DNA of 64,000 nt from Sphingobacteriaceae bacterium. Lineage in GTDB: Bacteria; Bacteroidota; Bacteroidia; Sphingobacteriales; Sphingobacteriaceae. Below are positions 17,169 to 25,538 of the stretch, piece after piece (the stretch's first letter is position 1; each line of letters starts with the position of its first letter). The stretch covers positions 62,001 through 126,000 of the forward strand of contig JACMJM010000064.1 in the NCBI GenBank assembly GCA_014380615.1. Reading direction: 5' to 3'. Both the position numbers and the translations under genes were made by a program. The notes under the pieces are model-generated. The model was not told the DNA's origin, did not search any database, and saw only the letters and a program-made list of their open reading frames with translations.

Positions 17169-18356
17169 TTATTCACCTCTTACGAGTACCCCTATTGAGA
17201 GCGAAAGCAGACTTCCCAATAAAAAAGTTACAATCACGGCTGTCATAGGCAAGGCGGAACCGTTATGCAAATAGCTGACCGCCGCAGACGAAAGGCCCGC
17301 AAAAACCATAAGCATTGTTCCGCTTAGAGCGGAAGCAATTCCGGTATTTTTTTCGAACGGTTCCATAAACAGGGATGTAGCATTAGGCGTTATAAAACCC
17401 TGCATTATTACAAATAGAAATACAAGGATGAACGTACTTATAGGCCCGATTATATTAATTACTGTTCCGAGAAAAAGCAACAGGCCGCTGCCAAATTGAA
17501 AAGCAACGGCCGGAAGCAATACCTTTTTACTGCTATATTTCTTTAAAAGATATCTGTTTACCTGACTGCAAAAAATGAGGCCGAAAGCATTTGCGCCGAA
17601 AATCCAGCCGTACTCGGTTTCGGTGACATCGAATAATTCCATAAACACGAAAGGCGAACCGGCGATATAAGCGAACATCCCGGCCGAACCAAAGCCGCTG
17701 GTTAAAGCATATGTTAAAAACCTGGGTTGTTTTAAAACCAGCCAAAACCGACTTATAACCTGTTTGGGTAAAAGAGATGCCGACGCATCGGGGCCCTTAC
17801 TTTCTGGTAATACTTTCCAGGAAGCGATAAGCTGAATTGCAGCGATGATGGTTAGGGTGACAAATATATACCGCCAGCCCAATCCAGAAGTGATATAGCC
17901 ACCAAACGTGGGTGCGATAATGGGCGACACTCCCATTATTAACATCAAAATCGAAAAGATCCTTGCTGTTTCCGAGGGAGGAAAAAGATCTCTTACCATT
18001 GCCCGGTTGATCACCATACCAGCACATCCGCCTAGTGCCTGTAAAAAGCGAAGCGCAATTAAGCCATTTACAGACGTGGTTAAGGCACAGCCAAGCGAAG
18101 AGAGAAAATAAAGAATTACTCCGAACATCAAAGGGCCCTTTCGGCCGTATCGGTCTATTACGGGGCCAAAAAAGAGTTGGCCCGCAGAAATACCGATGAA
18201 ATAACTGGTTAATGACAATGCAACCTGAGGGATAGTGGTATTTAAATCCGCGGCTATCGCAGGAAAGCCCGGCAGATACATGTCGATGGATAAAGAACTT
18301 GTGGCACTAAGCAGGCCCAGGGTAAGAATAAGAGCAGTAGAATTCCTTTTTTGCAT
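17169..18356 (-). CDS. Bcr/CflA-family MFS drug efflux transporter
   Basis: This 395-residue inner-membrane protein has 12 hydrophobic segments. Family features include DMYLPGFPAIAADL in the first loop, FFGPVIDRYGRKGPL (the MFS motif A) around 62-76, and RFLQALGGCAGMVINRAMVRDLF around 105-127. Bcr/CflA members export bicyclomycin, chloramphenicol, sulfonamides or other small compounds by proton antiport. The length is normal and no damage is seen. The 3' end shares a 73-bp identical tract with the remnant at 15765-15965. The substrate is unknown. Confidence 0.9.
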   Translation of the reverse strand: MQKRNSTALILTLGLLSATSSLSIDMYLPGFPAIAADLNTTIPQVALSLTSYFIGISAGQLFFGPVIDRYGRKGPLMFGVILYFLSSLGCALTTSVNGLIALRFLQALGGCAGMVINRAMVRDLFPPSETARIFSILMLIMGVSPIIAPTFGGYITSGLGWRYIFVTLTIIAAIQLIASWKVLPESKGPDASASLLPKQVISRFWLVLKQPRFLTYALTSGFGSAGMFAYIAGSPFVFMELFDVTETEYGWIFGANAFGLIFCSQVNRYLLKKYSSKKVLLPAVAFQFGSGLLLFLGTVINIIGPISTFILVFLFVIMQGFITPNATSLFMEPFEKNTGIASALSGTMLMVFAGLSSAAVSYLHNGSALPMTAVIVTFLLGSLLSLSIGVLVRGE

Positions 18357-18408
18357 GTGAGATAACCAATAAGGCTTAGGGAACCCTATAGGTTTTTAAA
18401 AAGGTTTA

Positions 18409-19392
18409 TTAAAATCTTCCCCTGATTTGCGGCCTGATCTCTTCCTCATAAAGTTCATAAAGTTGCCGATGAGTATCATTCGGCAAGGGTGCCAGGCCCG
18501 AAGCCGCCACGTTACTCTCTACCTGGCTTACTTTAGTTGCACCGGGAATTACAGCTGTAACCTGTGGATGATCTAAAATCCAGCGGATAGCCCATTGTGC
18601 GGTTCGATTATCCGGAAGCATACCTGCGATATGATCGGCCAGTTTTACCCCTTTTGTAAATTCAAGACCCGAGAAGGTCTCGCCCACGTTGAAAGACTCG
18701 CCATTAGCATTATAGTTTCGGTGGTCATTTTTCGCGAAGAAAGACCCCAGATTATACTTTCCGCTAAGCAAGCCGCTGGCCAAAGGTACACGAACAATCA
18801 GGGCTACGTTTTTTTCGGCCGCTTTGGCGAAAAACTCTTCCGCATAATGCTGCCGGAAAATATTAAATATGATTTGAAGAGATGCTAAACCTTCCTGCTC
18901 CAGGCAAATAAGTGCTTCTTCAGCTGTTTCTACACTCACTCCCCAATTTTGTATCAGGCCTTCTGCCTGATACTTTCTTAAATTTTCAAACACATTTCCG
19001 CTGCGTAGTTCTTCCTCCGGAATACAATGCAATTGCTCCAAAAAAAGAGACGAGAGATCAAGATTTTTTAGAGATGACTCGATATGCGAGCGCATTCCAT
19101 CATACGAGAAGTTTTGCGGCCAGCCGTTCGTTCCATCACCCCGCCGACCAAGCTTTGTAGCAACAAACAGGTTTTTATTGGTTGTTTTAAGGAATTTTCC
19201 GATATAGCTTTCGCTGATACCCATGCCATAAACATCGGCGGTATCAATGAAATTACCACCTAATTCTACAAATCGGTTTAGTATCGCGAAAGCATCTTCT
19301 TCCCTGATATTTCCCCAATCGGCACTTCCTAATTGCCAAGTCCCTAAACCAACTTCTGATACAGATACCTCTCCGAATTTCCTATAATTCAT
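18409..19392 (-). CDS. Aldo/keto reductase
   Basis: A 327-residue TIM-barrel NAD(P)H-dependent oxidoreductase. The tetrad shows as D and Y in FIDTADVYGMG, K in VATKLGRR, and H in LEQLHCI. The C-terminal cofactor segment is VIPGATKVSQVESN. It resembles the general Tas/YajO-like AKR group, not the YghZ-type enzyme at 5631. It lies 52 nt from the efflux gene and is followed in transcription order by no sugar gene, so it may be independent of the operon starting at 32163. The substrate is unknown. Confidence 0.87.
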   Translation of the reverse strand: MNYRKFGEVSVSEVGLGTWQLGSADWGNIREEDAFAILNRFVELGGNFIDTADVYGMGISESYIGKFLKTTNKNLFVATKLGRRGDGTNGWPQNFSYDGMRSHIESSLKNLDLSSLFLEQLHCIPEEELRSGNVFENLRKYQAEGLIQNWGVSVETAEEALICLEQEGLASLQIIFNIFRQHYAEEFFAKAAEKNVALIVRVPLASGLLSGKYNLGSFFAKNDHRNYNANGESFNVGETFSGLEFTKGVKLADHIAGMLPDNRTAQWAIRWILDHPQVTAVIPGATKVSQVESNVAASGLAPLPNDTHRQLYELYEEEIRPQIRGRF

Positions 19393-19405
19393 ACCTGCAA
19401 ATATG

Positions 19406-19858
19406 CTACTTTTTATTCCTTACCGCGGCAACTTCTGCTACAGTAACGCCACTAGCTTTGTTGCCAAAGTTATTGCGAACATAAGTAAGCACATCAGCTA
19501 TTTGCTGATTGGTAAGGAAAGCATGAGCAGGCATTACATTAGAATAACTTTCGCCTTCAATATCCACGCCCGACATTCCTTTAAGGATAATATTTATCAA
19601 AGCTGGTTTTGAACCGAGAACTTGTTTGGTTTTAACAATAGGCGCATTCATACTCGGCACACCACCCCCATCAGGCTGATGGCAGGAAATACAATACATA
19701 TTATACACCACTTTTCCTCTTGCCATTACAGTAGGTGTAACAGCAGCAGATGCTGTACTTGCCTTTGCCGCTGGTTTCTTTGCCACCGGTTTTTTAGTTT
19801 GTGCGGTAACCGAAATAAAAATTGAAATGATTAGCAGAGTTAATGTTGTCCTTTTCAC
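19406..19858 (-). CDS. Secreted c-type cytochrome
   Basis: A 150-residue periplasmic monohaem cytochrome c. It has a signal peptide (1-19), an Ala/Lys/Pro-rich linker (20-45), the haem-binding site C56-I-S-C59-H60, and an axial-Met candidate in SNVMPAHAF. It is the last gene of the operon and follows the secreted sugar dehydrogenase by 9 nt, so it is probably the electron acceptor linking sugar oxidation to the respiratory chain. The pattern QPDGGGVPSMNAPI is like that of cytochromes fused to or paired with PQQ enzymes. Confidence 0.88.
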   Translation of the reverse strand: MKRTTLTLLIISIFISVTAQTKKPVAKKPAAKASTASAAVTPTVMARGKVVYNMYCISCHQPDGGGVPSMNAPIVKTKQVLGSKPALINIILKGMSGVDIEGESYSNVMPAHAFLTNQQIADVLTYVRNNFGNKASGVTVAEVAAVRNKK

Positions 19859-19867
19859 TATATAAAT

Positions 19868-21166
19868 CTATTTGTTGAAAGAAATTTTATAAATCGCACC
19901 CTTAGCATCGTCTGTAACATACAAAGAGCCATCGGGGCCCATCGCTAATCCGCATGGTTTATGATCTGGCCTGCCAGCTGCGGCTTTTTCCGGAGATCCG
20001 GCAAAACCATCAGCAAATACTTCCCATTCGCCGGAAGGCTTGCCATTTTTGAATGGAACAAAAGCAACCATAAAACCTTTCTGAGGCTCGGGAGAGCGAT
20101 TCCAGGAACCATGAAACGCAACAAACGCACCATTTTTATATTTTTCAGGGAACATATTGCCGGTATAGAATAGTAAGCCGTTTGGTGCCATATGTGCCGG
20201 AAACGCTACCACCGGATCAATAAATTTGCTGTCGCCTTCCTTTTTTCCGTCACCACCATATTCCGGAGCAAGGATTTTCTTTTTTTGGAATGGATCGAAA
20301 TAAATATACGGCCATCCCGCATTATCTCCATATTTGATCATGTACATACATTCGGCAGGTAATTCCGCATTTAACTTACTATCAAACAACTCTGGAAACA
20401 TGGTTAACTGATCTCGGCCATGCTGCATAACAAAAAGAGTGTTATTTTGCTGATTCCAGTCGAGCCCCATTACGTTTCTAAGTCCCGTAGCATATCGTAC
20501 TCCTTCTGGGTAGCTTTGGTTAAACTTATCAATTTTAAATTGCCAGATTCCGCCCGCAGTTTCAAGAATCGGGCAGTCGGGCTGACCTAATGAACCCATC
20601 TGACGATCTTTTATCTGGCACGAGTTGGAAGGTGCGCCGATGTTAACATAAATATTCCCATTATTATCAAGCACAAGCGACTTTGTTTCGTGTTGCTTTC
20701 TGCTTACCAAACCCTTCACGAGAGTGTCGGGCTTATTGGGATTGATTACATGCTCGTTAGCGTCCAGTTTATATCTGAAAACGGCTTCGTCTGAAGAAGC
20801 GTACAGGTAATTATCTTTTAAATACAGGCCTGTTCCGATATAATCGCCAAATGCGGTTTTGGTTTCATATTTACCATCGCCATCCTTGTCTTGAAGCATT
20901 AAAAGCCCTTTTTCTTTTACCTTTCTGAATAGCTTAACATAAATATCGCCTTTCTTAGTAATGGCGATATGCCTTGGCCTCCCGGTTGTATCGGCTACAA
21001 TACTTGCTTTAAATCCTGCCGGCATTGTTAATCCTGCGGTTTGTGCGTTTGACTGCAAAGCAATAAGTGTGAACAGGGCTGTTCCTGCTAAAACTCTTGA
21101 TAATTTGGTTTTGTATTCCAATGATTTAATTCTAAGTTTCAAATATGTGATTTTATTTCCAATCAA
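19868..21166 (-). CDS. PQQ-dependent sugar dehydrogenase (glucose/sorbosone dehydrogenase family), secreted
   Basis: A 432-residue exported six-bladed propeller of the soluble glucose dehydrogenase/L-sorbosone dehydrogenase family. The signal sequence lies at about 22-41 (ending SNAQ) after a longer than usual basic N-terminus. Family landmarks are YATGLRNVMGLDW, FVMQHGRDQL, GDNAGWPY, AFHGSWNRS and RPDHKPCGLAMGPDGSLYVTDD (positions spread over 225-420). Members oxidise aldoses to lactones with PQQ and pass electrons to cytochrome c, encoded next. Its start overlaps the GH39 gene by 14 nt. No PQQ biosynthesis genes are visible, so the cofactor would be scavenged or encoded elsewhere. Confidence 0.87.
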   Translation of the reverse strand: MIGNKITYLKLRIKSLEYKTKLSRVLAGTALFTLIALQSNAQTAGLTMPAGFKASIVADTTGRPRHIAITKKGDIYVKLFRKVKEKGLLMLQDKDGDGKYETKTAFGDYIGTGLYLKDNYLYASSDEAVFRYKLDANEHVINPNKPDTLVKGLVSRKQHETKSLVLDNNGNIYVNIGAPSNSCQIKDRQMGSLGQPDCPILETAGGIWQFKIDKFNQSYPEGVRYATGLRNVMGLDWNQQNNTLFVMQHGRDQLTMFPELFDSKLNAELPAECMYMIKYGDNAGWPYIYFDPFQKKKILAPEYGGDGKKEGDSKFIDPVVAFPAHMAPNGLLFYTGNMFPEKYKNGAFVAFHGSWNRSPEPQKGFMVAFVPFKNGKPSGEWEVFADGFAGSPEKAAAGRPDHKPCGLAMGPDGSLYVTDDAKGAIYKISFNK

Positions 21167-22832
21167 TCTTTAGTAAAGACACTCCCTGACGGGGCAATGC
21201 TATACTTAACTGATAATTTCCGGTTTTAGTCTTAACTTTTTGTGTTTTACCTAAAGTTTTTAGCTGTCCGGCCTCTTCAAGGGCAGTGATTTCGGCTTTA
21301 TTAGGGTTTTGAGGCGAGCCCATTTTTTTCCATAACTCGTAAGAATTGCTATGCTTATCATCTATCCGGTAATGAGTTAATGTAAACTTCTTAGAGGGTA
21401 TATTCGCGATGGTTACTTCAATCGGCTCTGCTGCTCCCTGCTTATCGTCGTCATGGTAGTTCCAGATCATTACAGCGGCAGTGTTTTTATCATTCGAAGC
21501 CAGGCCGCCAATATCGGTATGTTTTCTGATACTCGAATCTAAAACCGATTTAAGATCATACATGCGATTACCGGTAACTTCAACACGTTTGCCAGTCATT
21601 TTCCCAAACATCCTGAAAACATTCAGCACCGGCTTGTCTACGCCATTTGTTGCGAGATCGCGGAAGCCATAGAACCATGGCTGATCTTCAAACTCAAAAG
21701 ACCATGATACCGCTCCAATTAAATTAGAGCCATATTTATCGGCAAGATCATACTTACGTGCAAAAGATGCAGCGGTATAACTCGAAAACATTGTTCCGTT
21801 TCTGTAGGCGTTTTTAGGATCGGTTGCCATTCCACAGGCGGCACAGCCTTCAGGATCAGATTCGCCGATGATAACAGGAAGGTTTTTCACTTCAGGGATT
21901 GAGGCAACCAATTTTAAATGATCTTCGATGTTTTTTAACTGGCGTCGTACATCCATACGCACTATGCCATTTACAAGTTGAGGTGAGCCTTTTGCGTGAA
22001 AAAGGATCACATCTAATGGCGAACCAACTTTCCCTGTAACGTAATTAGTGCCCGTAAGACAGTGTTTAATAAATGCTCCAAGAAATTTCATCCCTCCGCC
22101 CGTACCATTTGCGCCGCCGATCTTTGCAGTTGGTAAAGCCCGGCGCAAGCCATCAGCAGAATAATCATATAATTTAAAAAACTCCTCCTGGGTACCCTTC
22201 CAATAGGCTTGGTTTGCCTCGTTCCAAAGTTCCCAGTACCAGGATTCTACTTCGGCCTTGCCGTAGCGCTCTATAGAGTGTTTAGCCCATTCGTAAACCA
22301 GGTTGCCAAACTTGACATAATCTTTTGGCGGATAGGCCCAGCCGGTGTAGATAGTGTTGTATGGGTCGCCGGGTTTCCAGTTATGTTTATAGGGCTGAGG
22401 TTTTGTTGATAGTGCCTCGGGCATAAAACCAATCTGCACCAGGGGCTTCATTTTCCGCTGGATATAGGTATCGAAAATACTGTCGACTATTTTCCAGTTG
22501 TAAACGGGATTGCCGTTCGCATCTTCTGTATAGGCATTGGTTGATCCCCATTTTAATGCCGGAGTGCCGTCGCCACTGCTTAGTAAACTATGGGTTCTCA
22601 CAAAAACCGGCACAGGGCTCATTTCCGACAATTCGGTCAGTAGTTTCTTGCCATCTTTCATATAGGTATAATTCGGTTCATCATACCCGAACCAAGCCCA
22701 GATGGGGGTCATATCGCCTTTTTCTTTTGCTAAATCGACCTTGATGGTGGCCTTTGCGTTCTGTTGAGCATACGTATTGATGCTTAATACTGCAGCGATA
22801 GATAGAACTAAACTAAATTTCAACCTGATCAT
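21153..22832 (-). CDS. GH39-family glycoside hydrolase, secreted (copy 1)
   Basis: A 559-residue secreted enzyme with a signal peptide (1-22, ending TYAQ) and a TIM barrel. The general acid/base glutamate is in WNEAN (about 204) and the nucleophile in IIGESDPEG (about 321), next to an unusual GCAACGM cysteine pair; a beta-sandwich C-terminal domain follows. GH39 includes beta-xylosidases, alpha-L-iduronidases and some arabinose-releasing enzymes. This copy has NEAN where the second copy and the family have NEPN. It is one of two tandem paralogues and directly precedes the sugar dehydrogenase in transcription order. It may process plant pentose polymers; the exact linkage is unknown. Confidence 0.85.
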   Translation of the reverse strand: MIRLKFSLVLSIAAVLSINTYAQQNAKATIKVDLAKEKGDMTPIWAWFGYDEPNYTYMKDGKKLLTELSEMSPVPVFVRTHSLLSSGDGTPALKWGSTNAYTEDANGNPVYNWKIVDSIFDTYIQRKMKPLVQIGFMPEALSTKPQPYKHNWKPGDPYNTIYTGWAYPPKDYVKFGNLVYEWAKHSIERYGKAEVESWYWELWNEANQAYWKGTQEEFFKLYDYSADGLRRALPTAKIGGANGTGGGMKFLGAFIKHCLTGTNYVTGKVGSPLDVILFHAKGSPQLVNGIVRMDVRRQLKNIEDHLKLVASIPEVKNLPVIIGESDPEGCAACGMATDPKNAYRNGTMFSSYTAASFARKYDLADKYGSNLIGAVSWSFEFEDQPWFYGFRDLATNGVDKPVLNVFRMFGKMTGKRVEVTGNRMYDLKSVLDSSIRKHTDIGGLASNDKNTAAVMIWNYHDDDKQGAAEPIEVTIANIPSKKFTLTHYRIDDKHSNSYELWKKMGSPQNPNKAEITALEEAGQLKTLGKTQKVKTKTGNYQLSIALPRQGVSLLKIDWK

Positions 22833-22842
22833 ATCCGTAATT

Positions 22843-24528
22843 TTACCAATCCAGTTTCACTAATGAAACACCCTGACGGGGAAGTTCCATTTTATAGGTG
22901 AAAGTACTGCCATTAACTTTCACTTCTGATGTTTTACCCAGCATTTTTAATTTTCCTGCTGCTTCAAGTTCTTTGATCTGCGCTGCTGTTGGATTTTGAG
23001 GGGAGCCCATCTTTTTCCATACTTCGTACGAGTTACTGTGCTTGTCGTCGACCCTGTAATGAGTTAATTTGAACTTTTTAGGCACGTTGTTAATAATTAA
23101 TTCAATAGGTTCTGCCGGACCTTGTTTATCATCATCATGATAATTCCATACCATGATGCCAGCAGTTTTAGCATCTTTAGAAGCCAGCACGCCAATATCG
23201 GTCTGCGGGCCGCGGATACTTGAACTTATTGCAGTCCTAAGATCGTACATCCGGTCGGATTCGGCTGCAACTCTTTGTCCGCTCATCTTACCAAACATTC
23301 TGAAAACATTAAGTACCGGTTTATCCACACCATTAGTAGCCAAATCGCGGAAGCCATAAAACCAGGGCTGATCTTCAAATTCGAAGGCCCATGATACGGC
23401 ACCAAGGAAGTTCACTTTGTACATATCGGCTAAGGCATATTTTCGTGCAAACGTAGCGGCAGTATAGCTCGAAAACATTGTTCCGTTACGGTAAGCATTT
23501 TCTGGATTGGTTGCCATTCCGCAGGCAGCACAACCTTCAGGGTCAGACTCGCCAAGAATTAAAGGCAGGTTTTTTGTCTGAGGATAAGAAGCGGCAATCT
23601 TAAATCCAGCTTCAATATCTCTCATTTGCGGAGCCATGTTCATCTGCACAATACCATTCACCACTTTCGGGTTGCCTTTTGCGTGAAAAAGCAATGCTTC
23701 TAAAGGTGCTCCTATCTTTCCGGTAGCATAATTAGTTTCGGAAGTGCAGTGTTTGATAAAAGCCTGAAGCCATTCGGTGCCACTCTTGCCACCGGTAGCA
23801 GCCACATTGGGGCCCCCTATTTTCGCAGTAGGTAAAGCACGTTTTAAGCCATCAACAGAATAATCGTATAGTTTGAAAAATTCTTCCTTGGTTCCTTTCC
23901 AATAGCCATTAGGTTCGTTCCACACTTCCCAGTACCAGCTTTCTACTTCCTTTTTTCCATAACGCTCAACAGAGTGTTTTGCCCACTGATAGATCAGCTC
24001 ACGCCATTTATCATAATCTTTTGGAGGATAAGCCCAGCCCGTAATGATCTTAAAGTAGGGATCACCCGGCTTCCAGTCGTGCTTGTACGGATCAGGCTTT
24101 GTAGATAATGCCTCGGGCATAAAACCTATTTGCACCAGGGGTTTCATCCCTCTTTTAACATAAGCATCGAATATACTATCTATGATTTTCCAGTTATAAA
24201 TGGGATTGCCGTTCGCATCTTCGGTATAGGCATTGGTAGAACCCCACTTGAGTGCCGGAGCACCATCGCCGGTAACCAATAAACTGTGTACCCGCATGTT
24301 TACAGGAACGGGACTTAGCCCCTGAAGCTCTGAGAGTAATTTTTTACCGTCTTTCATATAGGTATAGTTGGGCTCATCATGCCCGAACCATGCCCAAACC
24401 GGACGCATTTCGCCAACTGGCTTTGCCAGGTCGACTTTAATATTTGCAGGCTTAGTTTGTGAGTAGCTATTAAACACAATTCCTGCAAGTAGCAGAAACA
24501 TCATTTTTACAGTCTTCAACATATTCAT
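22843..24528 (-). CDS. GH39-family glycoside hydrolase, secreted (copy 2)
   Basis: A 561-residue paralogue of the neighbouring enzyme, very similar along its full length (I judge about 70% identical by eye). Its signal peptide (1-23, ending SYSQ) precedes the barrel with WNEPN (about 203) as acid/base site, ESDPEGCAACGMAT (about 324-337) with the nucleophile, and the same C-terminal sandwich. The canonical NEPN suggests it is the standard enzyme of the pair. The copies are separated by only 10 nt, so this is a tandem duplication within the operon, now diverged. It lies 11 nt downstream of the propeller gene. Confidence 0.86.
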   Translation of the reverse strand: MNMLKTVKMMFLLLAGIVFNSYSQTKPANIKVDLAKPVGEMRPVWAWFGHDEPNYTYMKDGKKLLSELQGLSPVPVNMRVHSLLVTGDGAPALKWGSTNAYTEDANGNPIYNWKIIDSIFDAYVKRGMKPLVQIGFMPEALSTKPDPYKHDWKPGDPYFKIITGWAYPPKDYDKWRELIYQWAKHSVERYGKKEVESWYWEVWNEPNGYWKGTKEEFFKLYDYSVDGLKRALPTAKIGGPNVAATGGKSGTEWLQAFIKHCTSETNYATGKIGAPLEALLFHAKGNPKVVNGIVQMNMAPQMRDIEAGFKIAASYPQTKNLPLILGESDPEGCAACGMATNPENAYRNGTMFSSYTAATFARKYALADMYKVNFLGAVSWAFEFEDQPWFYGFRDLATNGVDKPVLNVFRMFGKMSGQRVAAESDRMYDLRTAISSSIRGPQTDIGVLASKDAKTAGIMVWNYHDDDKQGPAEPIELIINNVPKKFKLTHYRVDDKHSNSYEVWKKMGSPQNPTAAQIKELEAAGKLKMLGKTSEVKVNGSTFTYKMELPRQGVSLVKLDW

Positions 24529-24539
24529 ATTGGTTAGTT

Positions 24540-25538
24540 TTATTTATACGCTTTAATTTTATTGAGCATTTTCTTGTCCAGTATCTGTATCGAAGATGCC
24601 GGGCCCAAATCGGGGTTATCCCATTCACTCAACGCCCAAACAACTTTTTTATCCTTTGTTACCTCAACCAGTTGAACCGTTCCTGGCCATTTCTTGGAAT
24701 CCTTTACATCCGCCCCGCACCAGTTAGCAAATAGCGTGTTACCGTTAGGCAATCGCTCTGCGGCCTGGATAATAAAAAGTTTAATTTCTGGTATGTCACT
24801 TTGATTAAGCTGCCAAACCACCTTTCCATTCGGGTCCACTTCATTTATCGTATTATGATAGTTAGAGATCAAGGTATTACCATTAGTTAAACGCGAGGCA
24901 GACCATGGGCCTCGACCCTTAAACGACCAAACTGTTTTCCCCTGTATATCATATTCTGCCACCATATCAGAATCCAAATGCGCCGCCAAAATGTTTCCTG
25001 AATCTAATATACGAACTCTTCTGAACTGTAAGTGAGCGCTTTTCTTCCCGGTAGGCAAGGTAAACTCCCGCTCGGTTTTACCGGTTTTAACATTCACTAC
25101 CCGCCCAATTGCAGGAACTCCATTGGTAACATACATAACCTTATCATTGCCGATTGCCTGTACTGCATGTATTTCTGTTCCTTTTGGTGCGTGTACATTC
25201 CAGACGGTTTTCTTCTCAGGAGTTACCTCTCTGGCACCCACTTTAGTACAAAAAACAACATTGCCGTTTGGCCGCATGGTTGCATCACCCAGCTCCTCCA
25301 TTGTTCCGGTAGAATCTTTAAAAGGGATATCGTAGGTCCATTTTACTTTACCATCACGAATGAGGTAGATCGTTTGAACCTGTTTGCGGTATTCCCATTC
25401 GCCGGTGTAAAGAAAATCATGCTGCTTTAAGCCCTTACCGGGAAGTTTTGCGAGCGACTTTTCCTGCGCAATGCTAACAACGAATAATCCGCTTAGCAGT
25501 ACAATGAAAATACCTATAGCAGTTCGTTTCAAACTCAT
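24540..25538 (-). CDS. Secreted beta-propeller protein of unknown function
   Basis: A 332-residue exported protein: a signal peptide ends at about residue 25 (VVSIAQ), and the mature part has five or six blade-like repeats with the pattern xPNGNxxxxN (RPNGNVVF, LTNGNTLISN, LPNGNTLFAN) and V-W-x-L-S/N ends. This resembles PQQ-like or arylsulfotransferase-like propellers. No catalytic residue set is obvious, and the C-terminus is short. Its start overlaps the dehydrogenase stop (ATGA), and GH39 copy 2 follows after 11 nt, so it belongs to the same process. Possible roles are a sugar-binding scaffold or an accessory sensor. Confidence 0.75.
   Translation of the reverse strand: MSLKRTAIGIFIVLLSGLFVVSIAQEKSLAKLPGKGLKQHDFLYTGEWEYRKQVQTIYLIRDGKVKWTYDIPFKDSTGTMEELGDATMRPNGNVVFCTKVGAREVTPEKKTVWNVHAPKGTEIHAVQAIGNDKVMYVTNGVPAIGRVVNVKTGKTEREFTLPTGKKSAHLQFRRVRILDSGNILAAHLDSDMVAEYDIQGKTVWSFKGRGPWSASRLTNGNTLISNYHNTINEVDPNGKVVWQLNQSDIPEIKLFIIQAAERLPNGNTLFANWCGADVKDSKKWPGTVQLVEVTKDKKVVWALSEWDNPDLGPASSIQILDKKMLNKIKAYK

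Noticed and set aside
25032-25430. Plus-strand 132-residue frame in the propeller gene
   Set aside because: The minus-strand propeller frame has a signal peptide and repeats and fits the operon; this one has neither.
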